A stretch of DNA of 64,000 nucleotides from Tanypteryx hageni (GCA_028673005.1 CM054112.1:188808564-188872563); one strand, 5' to 3'. Shown: positions 49,371 to 63,500, counted from the stretch's first letter. Translations and numbers: made by a program. Notes: a model not told the origin generated them from the sequence alone.

Positions 49371-50298
49371 AAATTTAACCTAATATCCGCAACAGCGTCG
49401 TCGTCTTTCTTTCCGACCGATCGCCTTTTTATTTCTTTTCATGGCAGCGATTAATTCGTGCTCGATTTCGTGACCAGTTTTATATTTTTTCTTATTCCTT
49501 TTTCGTCGTTTAATTCGTTTCTTTATCAATTTTTTGGAGTCGGTCAAATAAAATGCCTGGGATACAATCCGGTTTAACTGTTCCAGAATTTATCTTGACT
49601 TTTCATTTTCCTCTATCAAGAACGCTCGTCTGATCAATTCAAAACTTACGCCGGATTAACCTTCGAAATCTTGAATCGCTAAAACTGCGTAATTGAGAAG
49701 GTCTTTTATAGTCGGTCGCTGATATCATAACACATTCTAAGATTTCATATAGATACCGGCAATCCTAGTTACTCATTTTAAAATGCAGGTCGCTGTCCGA
49801 TCCTCCTTTTTGATTCGGTCGCAGGATTATAAGATTAAATTCAACGTTTTTGGCATTAGCTTTGTGTAATTCCACATTGAAAGAAAAAATGGTTTTCACG
49901 TATCACAGTTTTAATCGTCATTAGCACGAACTGGAGTTAGCGTCATTGGCAGGCCATTAGATTCATTAGAATTTACTTTCGGGGAACCGATATTGATGGC
50001 GGTTGCTTTGCAGGCGAAATGCTTATCTACTTTATTTAAGCGTTTATGGCAACGGGAATCGCCTTGATCATCGATGATAATTGATAATTCAATATCACGC
50101 GGAAATCTTATTTCGGAGCAACCTAGAGCTGGGAATGTTTTCTTTTTATGACTACCGAAATGGCATGGTTTCTCGTTTTGATTTCAGCCATAATGTGAGC
50201 TCGATAATAATATCTTGAATCCTAAGGAATAATTAAAACGCAATGTATATAATTGAAAAATGCGTTTCGTGGGCAAAATCATCCGTTACGATTTAGTC
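49371..50298. other. No gene recognised
   Basis: AT-rich unique-looking sequence with no repeat boundaries that I can define. Confidence 0.5.
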
Positions 50299-50306
50299 AA
50301 GTAGAT

Positions 50307-50643
50307 CAGGGGCCTGCGACCTTTTCAGCCTTGAGGGCGCATTTACGAATTCAGAGAAGGATTGCGGGCGCCAATTGAGGGCACACAGAAAAATAAAGCT
50401 AAAAAATGGGTTAGATTCTTTTTTTTATTTTCAAACAAAAATATTTTGATTCGAATACAAAATTTATTAATGATAAATAAGGTTCATCTTGAAATTTTTA
50501 ATGAGAAAATTGAATTTGTACTTCTTCTGCAATATCTTATTGCACCTCCCTCAGCAAATGACTTGCCATAGCCCTAGTAGCGGGCGCCAAGGAATGTTAT
50601 GAAGGGCGCCATCGCACCCACGGGCGCCGGGTTGAGGGGCCTG
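50307..50643. mobile_element. Non-autonomous hAT element, 337 bp
   Basis: Starts CAGGGGCCTGCGACC and ends GGTTGAGGGGCCTG, with a perfect 8-bp duplication AAGTAGAT (50299-50306 and 50644-50651). Repeated GGGCGCCA/GGGCGCC segments occur at both ends. There is no coding. Confidence 0.85.
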
Positions 50644-50651
50644 AAGTAGAT

Positions 50652-53600
50652 AACCAAAAAGAAGCTGTTTTTTTTTTAAAGTGAAAGGTATCGTATCTCT
50701 CGGTGTTGGAATCCTGAGTATAAAACAATTCTCCGCCGTGGACGTTTCTATCTCCTCCTGAGGACGTGGATGTTTTTTGCCGCCTCCAACATCGGGGATA
50801 AATCTTTTTTTCTTTGGAAGCGATAGCGACAGCTTGGATATTATCCTCCATCGATGTACGGACACGCTCCTTATTACTCTCTTCCATTCGATCCAAAGAG
50901 CGCCGTTTATTATTTCACGGCGATCAATCGATCGATCGATCAATCTGAAGATCCCAATCGGTGTGCGAGCGTCGGAAGCAGATGTTCGCGCCGCATTTTC
51001 ATAGTCGACGGAAAAATAAAATATCATTCCTCCGTAAAAAAAATTATACGCGCGCCCTCGCAAGCCTTCGGGGTTGGAAAATAAGTGTGAGAGAGAGAGA
51101 AATCGCGGGGACATTAATCTCGTGTGTGAGCGCCGAAAAGACGCTAATTTTATTCATCGAACGATCCTGCCATCTCGTCCCTCTTCCTTCCTTCATTGCC
51201 CTCCCACTGATTCTACCTTATTTCATTTTATTACGCTCTCTCCTTTTCCCTATACCTTTCTCCTACCCTCTCCTTGTCAATTATTTGCGTTTCCTCTCAT
51301 TTATTTTTACATTAAGTAAGTCTCCTATTCTCAAATTCTCCCTGGTTTTTCCACCCCTCTTCTCACCTTCCTTTTTACCTTCCTTTTCACCTTCCTTTTA
51401 ATCTTCATGTCCCTCTCTACCCCTCCTTCCTTTCCTCTTTTCCTTCCTTCCTTTCCTCTTTTCCTTCCTTCCTTTCCTCTTTTATTTCCTTCCTTTCCTC
51501 TTTTCCTTCCTTCCTTCCTTTCCTCCTCCTTTCCTTTTCCCTTCTTCCTATCCTTTTTCCTTCCTTTCCTCTTTCTCTATCCTTTTCTCGTCTTTCACAT
51601 TTCATCTTTCTCTCTCAAAGACTAGTATTCTCTTATTATTTTTCCTAATTTCTACCTCCTTTCTCCCTTTTTTACACTCCGCCTCCTTTTCCCCTTCTCT
51701 ACTCCATGTTTTACCCTTACTTTTTCTCCATCTTTCCCACTTCCTTCTCCCTCTCGCTTCCTCTATATCCATCCTCCCTCATTCTACCTTTTCTCCCTCC
51801 TTATTACCTCTCTCTATCCCTCTTTCTTCCCTTCCTTTCCCTCTCTTCCCCTCTCCATTTCCACCCCTCTACTTCCTTTTTTAGCACTTCTTTTCTATCT
51901 CCCACAATTCTTCCCCTCTTGATTCCTCGGATCTGTTTTGCCGTTTCTTCTTCATTGCCTCTCGTTTGTCATCATACTTCTCCGCCCCCGTTCCTTCTCT
52001 CCGATGGCAAGCTCACATGCGAGAAAACTTGTTTCATTTAACACCGCTCCCGCCCACCATCTCTCTCTCTCTCTCTCTCGCACATCCTCTGTTCTCTCTC
52101 TCGTTTCTTCTCTCTTCCTTTCCTTTCTCTTCGCCGCCGCCGCCTGACGCTTCAATTTGTCCCCGTTTCTCGATGCCCCTCCGTGAATTCATTTTCTTCG
52201 CACTGCTCCTCTTTCTTCGCGAAACTTCGCGTCGCCGCGATTTAACCTCATGAATACGCTCTGGCGTTTTATTTTTCGAGGAAAAAAATGTCGTTTCGCG
52301 GAGCGTGGGAAGGATCTCCCAAGATGTTTCGCGGAGGGTTTTGACGGGCTCTTTAGGCAGGGGAGGAAATCCCGTAATTTTGATGAGGCGTTTTGAATTT
52401 TAAACGAGTTTGCGAGATTGCTTTGGTAATTAACCGGTCATTTTTAGGCGGTTTGGTTTTACTGCAATTTTGTCCTTTGAAGTATGTCATACAGTGCTAT
52501 GTCAAATCTTAATGGCAACGAAAGATTACGACGTAAATGTTTAGTCTTTACGTACTTCATTATGTATAATTAAGGATTTATGTTCGTGTTTTTCTTTTTA
52601 GCGTAATTGGGTGTCTCAAATACGTATGAAGAAATATCTTACGTTTCAGTAACATAAGCTGAATAAAAACACGAAAACATGATTATCGCATTTCTCTAGT
52701 GTCGATTTGGGTTAAACATTTTTCGGCATATACTTATGTACTTGTAAATCAGAAGGTATTGAGGAAAAGATTTTATATCAGTAAAATTTCATTATTAAAT
52801 TAGAATTAAGGTACGAACTTGAGACTTGATGTACAGCTGGATGAACGAAATATATTTACTCAAAGGGATAATACGAACCCATGCCGAATTAGCTTAAAAA
52901 TCCTTTTGCAGTATGAACACCCAGAGATTGTAAAGATTTTAACGACAACAAGCAAACTCCGTTAGCAAGTCAAGTATAATTTTATCTCTCCAACTTTTAA
53001 TGCATCATTTTTGATACTTATAAAGTCTTACATTTTAATTTAACCCGTAATTTATCTGTATCGACTATGAAATAGTTTTATCTAGATAAATTCACAAGTA
53101 TGTTACCTGCAGTTTGTCATTCGGCTCTGTACAGTCCGTCTTAAAACAAAAACTCCATCAGTTCGGGCGTGGGACTGGTGGCATCCCTCCTGCGGTTAAA
53201 AACGTAACTATGATCCACGATTAGAAGACGGAAGAAGGAATGCCTGGAACCTGGAGAGTTCGAAAGGAAAGGAAAGACGATGAGAAATAGAGGATAAGGG
53301 ACGAGATGGAACGATAATCAATGGTACGTCATACGGGATGGAATCGTTTAATGCGGTGTTTTGGGAGTCCATCCACGATCAAGGTTAAATCCCAACCCAT
53401 CAACCTCCACTCTCGCCCAATGCGCTTTCCCCTTTCCGCTCCCCTTCGCCCTCCTCCCGACCCACGCACGATGGATGAAGAAGATTCTCCTAGGTATTGC
53501 ATGCGAGTTCCTCTCGCAGTCCCTTTCTCTTTTATAGATCTTCCAAGGTTTCCTATAACTCCATTATCGTAGCGCATCGGAGTAGAAGGAATGGTCTCGG

Positions 53601-56600
53601 AATTGCGACTATTTCCTTCGGAGAGAACGATTCTGTTTTTTTTTTTAATTTTTAAGCGTTCGTTCGCGAAATGCAATTCAAACAGTCGTTTGGGTCTTAT
53701 TTTTCTCTTGAAACGTTAGCGTGTTTTACTTAACCTTTTTTCATGGCCTTATAATTTAACCACACCTACTACAAGTATGATATTTTTTAATACAAAAATT
53801 ATTTCTCCTAAGCATTTATTTTAATATCTAAACTATCTGAAGGAAATAAAGTAAAGTGAAAAAGAGAAAAAAGGAGAGAGAGAGAGAAAAACTGTCGCCG
53901 AAAGATGGGAAAAAGGAGAAACAAAACGCACACATACCTACAAACAAACTCTAATTCTCAGGTTTACGCGGTTTTATTTCCATCACAGGAACATGATATG
54001 TAAAAGCATTAGTATCCAAAGATATGTGAGCGTTTCGTCCGCAACAGGGACCTTCAAGACATACCACGAACTCAGTCACAATCTCCCTAAAACTCTTAAA
54101 CACGTATTAGGATTTTTAGGGTAACTCTATACGTATTTCGAGATCCAAGTTCTCATCATTGGTACACGATGGGTGATGAAGTGGCTATACCCTGTGCTTG
54201 AATTTTCTCTGTTGGTGAAGCAATTTCTGATTCATTAATACTCCTGCAGAAAGTACGTACCTACCCATATGAGGAACCACACTTTCTCTTCGTAACTCTG
54301 GTCATTATTTATTATTCGCGAAAGGCCAGTCGCGGGTCGTGCTCCGGCGGCCATTTTGGCGCCAAAACGGCCGACGCGTACACGTCAGGCATGTTAACTT
54401 TTGATATGTTAGTTAGGTTTCCCTAATGGAGAAATGTCCCAAGTTTCAAAACTTTATGAATTATTTTCCCTTAAAATGTCTAATTTGACTGGTCTACATG
54501 ATATGCAAATACTTACATAGGTGCCTAATGTTTTTATCAGCTAAGATTAAAATCTGAATGCTATTTTATTGTATGTGGCTGCGATGTCATTTTTTGTGTC
54601 GAAGTATGACGCGTTTCATGCTTCGAAAACAATTTCTCAAGACTACGTCGTTAAAATTTTTTACGGCGCGCTCAGTAGCTTATAATTTAATATGCTGCCT
54701 GCGCAAAGTTATTGTAAAGCTGTATTTAGCCCTTTTCATAAACATTTTACGGCCCTTTTACTAAGAAATTGTCGATAAAAAACTTTCCCAAAAACTCCTT
54801 ATACCTATACGTACTTTACTCCTTTCGCCGATATATATTTTCTCCTTTACATTCCAAAATTTTCATCAAAATTTTCACAGAAAAAACAGCTATATCTATC
54901 CAGATATCTGGCACTTTATATCGTCTTATGCCGCAAACAAAAACTTTATTCCAATACGAATGAGGCTGGATTACCTAGAAAGTTTTCGTGCAGCGCCGCC
55001 CGCGCCCGGTGGACGAACTCACAGCCAGCCATGTCATGGACGGAAGAGACAGCAATGGACCAACGCTGGCGAAAAAGATGAAATTTTTCTCCCAAAATGA
55101 AAGAACCTCCATGTTTTTTAGACTATTCCCCATTCCGCACATAGTCCTTTTTTCTCACGTACAACTTTTTCAATATCATTTCCTCGTCTCCTTTCCTTTC
55201 TCTCGCATTACCCCCTCCCCCTCCTTTCATAATCTAGTCCCACCCACGCAGACGTCGGAGCGCGGTTCTAAAAAAATCACCAATATCTCTTCCATCGAGG
55301 AGACAAATGAATGTCGTATCGTCTCTCTGAGAACTCGACAAAGACTCGGGAGGAGAATGTTTTCACATAGGATTTCTCCGAGAGGAATCGCGGGAGTCGC
55401 CGAGCGTATTCATGAGTGCCTTGTTCTCGGGGGAATAGGGTTTATATTTACGAGTTCGGGGCAAAGAGGGTCGAGGAGTGGACTACGAATGAAGTGCGGG
55501 CAAAGAACGCCTAAAACGAAAGCAAGTGGAGGGTGACGTGGGATGAAATGACGGGATATTTCCAAAGAAAAAATATAAAGAAGTACGCGCTCCTGGGCAA
55601 TAGGGTCGAGCGTCGTTTGAAAACTTATTAAACACGCGTCAATTGTTTTTCATAAGTTACTAAAAGCACTAATTTATAGCTAAGGATAGATTCTGTTTTG
55701 TTTCCGAATAACTTAGAATGGTGATAATTTTAGATGTGGTTAATCTCGTACATACATCTATCAGGGTATATGCCACAGTAATTTACAATTTAAGATTGAT
55801 TATTTTCTGTTTAATATAAATTGGAACCGATGATTATTTAAGAGATAGTAACATTTTTGTGAATACCCTCTATTAGAACATAAGTAATGTGTTTTGTTCT
55901 GTTTTTCTGCTGATTCAATCGATTCGTTTGCCGGTAGTATTGTTATTTTTCCAGTCGTAGTTAATATAATTGAATCGAAGCAAACCTGGTAGCATATTGG
56001 AAATTCGCGGGGAGTTGCGTACGTAACGATGTCTGAGTTCATCTAAGCTTTGAGAGAGAGAGGTGAGAAGGAAGAGCGATAAATTGGAAGCATGAAAAGA
56101 GAGAATGAACGAAAAGAGAGCGGGTACACCGACGACGGCTGAGAAGGGTGGAGCGGAGGATGGTGACGAAAAGAACGATGATGGAGGAGATTGGTGTTCC
56201 AGCTGACGTTTATGGGATCGCAGAGACGATGAGGGTTTCCCTTAGAATTTCGCAGGGAGACTTGGCGACCTACTTTACGAAATTCCCTAGGATTCCTCCG
56301 AGGCAGGAGACACAAGTAATCAATCTGGTCTCCGTTGAAACTTTCCTGATTACTTTCCGAGGAAGGCTGCTGAGATTTGATGGCAAAGAGATGCACTGAA
56401 GAAGCAAATGATTTTTTCCTGCTCTCTTCAATTTTTCGCTCTTAAACAGAGCTGCAATCTTAAAAAAAATAAACGTAAAGCAGTGACTCCATACGCAGTG
56501 CACTGCGATACAGATTTTTCTTCGAAACCCTCGGCTTAAACCGCTATATTATTTTTCCTATATTTCTTTCATCACCGCGACTCGTCCGAATCCCCATTAC

Positions 56601-59600
56601 TTCCTTCGTTGATGTGGTTCTTTGTCGAAAGATTTTCGAAAAAAATGTTTCGATCGCGATTGGAAATTCCAATCTGGTCTCTGCAATGGGAAGCGAATTC
56701 GACAATGGTAGCTCATTTGAAATTCTTCGGCTTTGCGATTCTTTTAGCGTTGCGAGGGATCTTATTCTTCTCACATCTTCGGCTTTCATAAAAAACGTTT
56801 CCCATTTGCTGCCTGGGTGCCGGAACTCCCGCGGAGATGTTGTGGCTGATGGCAGTTCTTCCGACTGCCAAGCGTGGGAACGAAGGCGCTAGTGTCGAAG
56901 TAGTAGACAGAGCCATCTCTTCAAATCGCGGCGAACCTGCTAAGTCAGCTTGGCGTGAAATTGAGTCCTGCGCTTCAACTTGGGGGGTTTAATGAACCGC
57001 GGGCAATGAATCATTTTTCATCGCTGTCTGAAAATGCTTTCAGGGTGCGGACGTGAACAGGCTGCACCCTATTTACTTCAATAAATAGGAAAGATAGTAA
57101 ACCCTTATGGGAAAGTTCATTTAGTGATAGGAACGATATAATTGACCTCCTGTCCTAAGCGTTTTTTCTTATAATTATGTTGTATTTGTGTTCTGGTATT
57201 TCGCAAGTCATCGGCGAAAGAAATATCTCCAATGCTTTTGCAGTGCGATAGAAATGGTCGGCCTTAACTACATTAATCTTCGTCGGAGAAAAGATAAACT
57301 CGATTTTTTGTTTCAAGTTTACCTAAATATGTGAGAATGTTTCATTTGTCAGTGGCATGCCTGTTCTATTTAGGGTTGACAGAATTGAACTTAACCTCAA
57401 TTTCTTAAACGAATTCTTTAATAAAGAAAAAGCGATTTAAGTTGTGATCTTATCGAGTCTAAAAAATATACCTATCAAGGCGAAATTATCGCACATAACG
57501 TAAAACTTGGTGTCTGGCCGTTTCGTATCAAAGTCATGGTAGCGCACGCTTCATTATTAGAGTTTTATTAATTTTTAGAGTGATAGAATTTGTTTCTAAT
57601 AGCTATGGGAAGAATTATAGCCTACCAAAATTTTAATTGATGGCTGAAGTGTCATATACGATGAAAACTTACGACCCAGTAGCCTAGATAAACAACTTGA
57701 TAATTAACAGCCGCTTTATATGATAATCGCCTATAAATTATATTTACTTCCGCGCTTATCGCGTTCTGAAACCGACTTTTTATGCGTGTTTTATTTTCTT
57801 CTCGGACCAAACTTCCAAAGGACACTTTTTCAAGCTTTTGGTCCATGAAGCATTTTTGGGCCTTCCACTCCTCCCTGCCTCCTTCCAAGGAAAACGGGTC
57901 ACACCCGTGACCTTTACATTTTCCGAGCACCCATATCGGATTCGGTGACGACTATGACCTCTCTCGCTGAGTGTGCGCGCGTGAGTTCGTGACTTATGGA
58001 TCGCCCCACCCAACCCATTCACGAATCCTCCGAAATCGCATTATGGAGCGCGACGCATCCTTCTTCCGCTCGCTCGCCGAGTACCCTTTTCCACGAAAGG
58101 GACCTCATCTCGTGCCGATCATACGTCTCGCGTGCACGACCTTCGCCGAGTGACGACGACACAGAGCGAGAGAGAGAGAAAGAGAGAGACTGGGCGTGTT
58201 CCCTTCCGATAACCTGTCGGAAGTGACTCGGTTTAATCCATTCTGCGGAACGATCCATTGTCTTCTCCTCCTCCACGTCCTATGAGTCCAGATCATGTTG
58301 AATGTAATAATAATAATAATAATGCATACAGATGGGAAATCGTCGGGATTCCTATTTGATGAGACTTTTTCGAAAATATAAGGGAAGGGTCTTCTACTCT
58401 CTCTTTCTCATTTCGCCCATTCACCCGTTCCAGCCAGCGTCAAAACGTCGACCGTCCGGATTCGGTTTTAACAAACGGCTTTCGGACACGAGAGGTTTCG
58501 ATGAAAAATCTTCCCTTTTAGCGATTCTGCTGGAAATTCGGAGCCCTTCGCATCGGAGGGCTCTCCTTGTTTTATATTGTTTCTCGGAATCGTGCTAAAA
58601 AATGGGAGCTCCATGTTATATCATGCTTCTCTCCTTGACGGATTGAAACGCTGTATCGAAAAGTTTCTCCCGTTGCGTCATTTAAGAAAATAACGTTCTG
58701 TGTAATGGTAAAGAGTTCCTAAATCAGATTACTCCATTTATAGCTAGGGAAGCTATCATTGTATAGATGAGTTAACGAGACAGAAAATATTTCGTGATTT
58801 TTACAAATGTCTTAAAAAAGTTATGATTGAAAATTAACTGCTTAGGGTCGGTTTCTTAGCTAAATGAAAATTTCTATGAACTTTCGTTCATTATTATATT
58901 AACATAATTAAAATTATTTTGCATTACTATGGCGTTCATGTTTTTGCTGCATCGTCAAAACGAAACAGCAGCTAAAGAGTGCCATTTCCAGAAAATGTTT
59001 TTTTCACATCATACATTATAGAAAAGATGCACAAAAGAATCCGAAATGGTCGTTAGTAACTTCAAAGAGGTTAAGCTAAAAGAAGTAACCATACACAAAA
59101 AAAAACATTTAAAAAATCGATCTCAGTTGTCGACCGTATTTATTATTATCACCTACTTATCAAAATTAAAAAAAAAACACTAGTCAGACTTTCCGTCTGC
59201 CGTCGAAACCGATGCCCGCCCTGCTGGAACAGACATTTTTTCAGACGACCCCCACGCCTTTCATCCGCCGCCCTTATAAAACTCCTCTCCGCGAAACCTA
59301 TTTTAACCATTCCACATGCGTTCCCACAAATCCTCAAAAATTAATGAGAAGGGAAAATTTTCCGCCACCAGAGGACGTGACTAATGAGCGGGGGTGTGGA
59401 GGCGACGACGGGACGAGGGAGGCGGGGGTAGTGATGAAGATGGAGCGGCGGACGAAAGAATGAGAGGAGAAACGGAGAGAAATTAAATAAAAAAATAAGG
59501 CCGCGCAGGACTGGTTCAGTTTCGCCCACGCTCGATCGTGGGCGCGTATCGGCGTTTCTGTGGAGCGCACTTGTCACCCGAACGAGTCTCGTTCCTAGAG

Positions 59601-59881
59601 ACGAAGGAATTCTCCCGAAGTCGACCCGAGGCGACGAATCTTATCTCTACTCCGCGAACCAACCATTCGCCTGTTTATTCTTCCCGTCTGTCTCCTGCAA
59701 GTCTCTTTTTTCCTATCTTCTAGGATGTTTTCTCGAAATTTCCCTCGCCATATCGTCTCTCTCATTTTCCGTTGCATTGCCATTTCCTCCCCGTCTTCTG
59801 CCACCCGTTATCTCTTCTTTTCTCCAATTTTTATTATTTGTGTACATTATCACGTTAAAACCAAGCTCCGTATTTGTATCG
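50652..59881. other. No gene recognised; pyrimidine-rich block at 51170-52110
   Basis: About 51170-52110 is strongly pyrimidine-rich, including repeated TTTCCTTCC units near 51420-51570 and a TC run near 52060-52080. The rest is unique-looking. A 24-bp near-palindrome centred on TTTTGGCGCCAAAA lies at 54349-54372, and an AAT microsatellite is at about 58307-58322. The ORFs (up to 187 aa) lack recognisable families. Confidence 0.5.
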
Positions 59882-59894
59882 GTGTGTGTGTGTG

Positions 59895-59981
<87 letters not shown>
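59882..59981. repeat. TG/TA microsatellite
   Basis: A short TG run (59882-59896) followed by a long TA tract; it abuts the first PLE-type unit. Confidence 0.95.
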
Positions 59982-59982
<1 letters not shown>

Positions 59983-59998
59983 TTAAGTTAAGGAAATG

Positions 59999-60192
59999 AA
60001 AAGGTAGTGATGAGGGTGGCAACAAGGTGTTGAAGGAAGCCCAGCGGACACTTACCAAGTCGGAGATCAAGTTGGCAGGCTGCTGGGGGCGTCGAAGAGA
60101 CACGTTGAACACACGAACACAAAAACAAAAAACACGCAAGCTTATCGGGTCTATGCCCTTCTTCAGCGATAGAGTAAAATCCATCCATCCAT

Positions 60193-60194
<2 letters not shown>
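59999..60194 (-). mobile_element. PLE-type terminal repeat unit, subfamily A
   Basis: On the minus strand this unit starts with an ATGG repeat and a degenerate hammerhead-like motif. It then runs through GACGCCCCCAGCAGCC and ends near CAACACCTTGTTGCCACC before a TA tract. It is alignable with the neighbouring unit 60267-60450 but diverged. Confidence 0.6.
60134..60172 (-). ncRNA. Degenerate hammerhead-like motif
   Basis: On the minus strand CTGAAGA (60160-60166) is followed by one A, a GGG-CATAGA-CCC hairpin, then GATA in place of GAAA, and the short AGCT stem III and T. Stem I is poor. It is probably inactive. Confidence 0.35.

Positions 60195-60266
<72 letters not shown>
60195..60266. repeat. 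CCAT then TA microsatellite
   Basis: CCAT repeats at 60178-60196 continue into a TA tract that separates the two PLE-type units. Confidence 0.95.
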
Positions 60267-60268
<2 letters not shown>

Positions 60269-60447
60269 ATGTCAACAAGGTGTTGGGATGAGGAAACCCA
60301 GTAAACACTCACCAATCAGACGACTTCAGGTTGGCGAGGCCCCGGGGATGTCGAAGCGACACACGTAAAAGAACACTAAAACACAGAAACATCACAAACG
60401 TAGAAGCTTTCGGAATTATTCCTTCATCAGCTACAGAGAGAGAACTG

Positions 60448-60450
<3 letters not shown>
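60267..60450 (-). mobile_element. PLE-type terminal repeat unit, subfamily B
   Basis: On the minus strand a hammerhead-like motif is followed by GTGATGTTTCTGTG, CGACATCCCCGGGGCC and GTCGTCTGATTGGTGAGTG, ending CAACACCTTGTTGACATC before TA. A second, 3'-end copy lies at 20640-20765. Together with 59999-60194 it forms a head-to-tail pair separated by TA repeats. Confidence 0.6.
60399..60435 (-). ncRNA. Hammerhead-ribozyme-like motif
   Basis: On the minus strand TGTAG then CTGATGA (60424-60430), one A, a GGAA-TAA-TTCC hairpin, GAAA (60408-60411), the short AGCT stem III and T, then CTACG. TGTAG pairs with CTACG as stem I over five positions (one G-T). The predicted cut would follow the TT. One extra nucleotide before stem II, as in the PLE at 33876, is the only departure from a type I core. 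Confidence 0.5.
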
Positions 60451-60497
<47 letters not shown>

Positions 60498-60500
<3 letters not shown>

Positions 60501-63500
60501 TCATCATCATAGGTAGTCTGTCCGTAGACAGATCCGTGATTATTCTTGGTTGAACCTGGTTCTCCATATACTCCTATTTTCCGCTGTCCTCTTTATATCT
60601 TGATAACTCTCTTTCCCTTTCAAATCGTCTATCAGCTGAAACCTTTTCCTACCTCTTTCCCTTTTCCCGTCTAGTTTTCCTTCTAACACGTCTTTAATCA
60701 TACTCTCTCTCCTCAGGTAATGTCCAACCCAGTTAGCCTTCCTCTTTCTGATAGTCTGTATAATCATTCGCTTCTCTCATATTCTTCGTAGCACTTCATC
60801 GTTTTTCATCCTATCTGTCCATTTTATCTTCAGCATTCTCCTCCAAGTCCACATTTCAAAGCTTTCCAAGTATTTGATGTCATTTTTCCTTAGCGTCCAT
60901 GTTTCTGCCCCATACAATGCTATACTCCATACGTAGCATTTTATCAACTTCTTGCGGATATCTTCCCTTATATTCCCTGTAAGTAGTTGTTTCTTTCTCC
61001 TGAAAGCCGCTTTTGCTTTTCCTATTCTAGTTCTGATCTCATCCGTACATTTTGCCTCTCGTGTTATGATACTTCCAAGGTATTTATATTCTGAAACTTG
61101 TTCTAATGGCTTTCCCCCAATAGTTATGTTCAGATTCTCTTCTTTACCCGATATTCGAATGACCTTGTATTTTTCTGTATTTATTTCCATACCGTATTTT
61201 CTACCTGTTATCACTAGTCTATTTATCATTTTTTGTAGCTCCTCTTCCTTTCTTGCTAGAAGTACTTGATCATCTGCGTATTTTACTGTTCTTATAATCC
61301 TTCCTCCAATTTTGAAATCCCCTGTGCCTTCTAAAGCTTCTTGCATTAGACTTTCTCCATATATATTGAATAGGGTTGGCGATAGGCAGCAGCCTTGTCT
61401 TACTCCTCTACCGATATTTATTCCGCAGGTGTCCACATTCTCAAACCTGACCTTTACAATTTGATTCTCATATAGATTCCTAATCAGTCTCCTGTCTTTC
61501 CAGTCTACACCTATATCCTTTAATATCTTCATCAACTTTACCCAATTTACTCTATCAAAGGCCTTCTGCCAGTCTACGAAACATGCGCAGATATCTTGAC
61601 TGTATTCTATTGCCCTTTCTGATATGATTCTAACTACTCCTACAGCATCTCTAGTTCCACGTCCTTTTCTGAAACCGAATTGATCTTCCCCTATTATTTC
61701 TTCTGCCTTTTTCTCCAGCCTTTTATTAAGAATCCTCGTGATGATCCTCGATGTGTGTGACAGAAGGCTTATAGTTCTGTAATCTTTACACTGCATTGCC
61801 TTTGGCTTCTTCTTTAGAGGGATCATTGTTACTTTTAGGAAATCCTGATGCCACTCTCTCGTGTCGTAAATCTTATTAATTAATTTCGTGATCGCTTTTA
61901 GTCCTTCTGATCCTATGACTTTAAGTATCTCAGCCGGTATTCCATCGCTGCCCATGGCTTTCCCCTTCTTTAGTTCCACTATCGCTTTTTCTACTTCGCT
62001 CTCCATATTACTTGGTCCTAAGTTGTCTTCTTCAATGTTTTCCTCATCTTCCGGTTCAATTTTTGCCGCTCCTGCCTGTTTGCTGTATTCTTCCCATACC
62101 TGTGCTACATCCCTTGTTTCTGAGACTATCTTCCCATCTGTATTTATAATTCCCATACCACAAATTCCATTAGATTTCTTATCTTCTACCTCGAGTGCTC
62201 TAGCGTACATCATATCGTATTGTCCTTACTTCTCCATTTGTTTTATTTCATCACATTTTCCTTTTATCCAATTTTCTCTAGCTTTATCTGTTACCCTTCT
62301 CAACTCATTGTTTATACGCCTATAGTTGGCTCTACCTTCTTCACTGTTAACGTTTTTCCATTTTCGTCTCTCATTCATTTTCTCCAGCATTTCCTTAGTG
62401 ATCTATGGTTTTCTGAATTCTTCTCTTGTTTTCCAATCTCTTTATCCAAGGTATCCTTGATACTGGTTTTATTTTCATCCCATTCTATATCGACGGTCTT
62501 CGGTTTGTTTTCCAACCTTCTTAAGTTATCTTCCAACATCATGCTGACTACATCCTGCCTTTCTTTCGGTTTTTCTAGGTCCCAGGCCTGTCTTTCTCTT
62601 CTCGTTTTTCTTATTTGTTTGAACTTTGTACTCACGTCAAGTATTAGAAGGCTGTGATCTGAATCAATGTCTGCTCCTTGCAATGCCTTGGCGTTCTTTA
62701 TGCTGTTCCTGAATCTTTGCTTTACAAGGATGTAATCTATTTGGCATCTCATTCTATCTCCTGGGCTTTTCCATGTGTATAACCTTCGTTTATGGTTTTT
62801 GAACCATGTATTAGTCACTACAAGGTCATTATTGATGCAGAATTCTACGAGTTTCTCCCCTCCTCGATTTCTCTTTCCAAGTCCGTATTGCCCGACAACA
62901 TTTTCTTCCTGTCCTTCTCCGACTATGCTGTTCCAATCTCCCATTGTTATGCAGTTTACCTTTCCTCTTCCGTCTTCTTCGTAAATTTCATTAATTTGCT
63001 CATAGATCTCATCTATTTTTTCATCGTCATGAGCTGACGTTGGCATATATACCTGGATTATCAGCATGTCCACTGGGACTGCTTTTAGCTTTATTGCCAT
63101 CAGTCTATCGTTCGTTGCTATTATCTTTGTCACGCTTTTCATCATATCTTTCCTAAGTACCAGAGCTACTCACTTTTCCCCACTATTTCCTCCAGAGTAA
63201 ACTACCGTGAATTCTTCCGAGTCGAACTGTCCTTCTCCCTCCCATCTAGTTTCGCTTAGCCCTGTAATGTCAACTCTATTTCTTCTCATTTCTTCTTTCA
63301 AGTTCTCTAGCTTTCCTGCCTTTCTCATAGTTCTTACGTTCCAAGTCCCTATTCGTAATTTACTTTCGACAAATGTTTTCCTCAAGGCAGTCCCCGCCCG
63401 GAGATCCGATTGGGGGACTATTTTACCTCCGGATTGTTTTACCTCGAGAGAACTCATATTGTCCAACCATATAATCTTTACTAGGGATTGTAATGTGGTA

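Noticed and set aside
48520..49454. 226-residue minus ORF and + ORFs of about 117-130 residues
   Set aside because: Same base-skew artefact as other GA/CT blocks.
59777..60516. ORFs rich in IYIYIY
   Set aside because: Translations of TA microsatellites.
61888..62657. Two 145-residue + strand ORFs
   Set aside because: Antisense shadows of the minus-strand RTE polyprotein.
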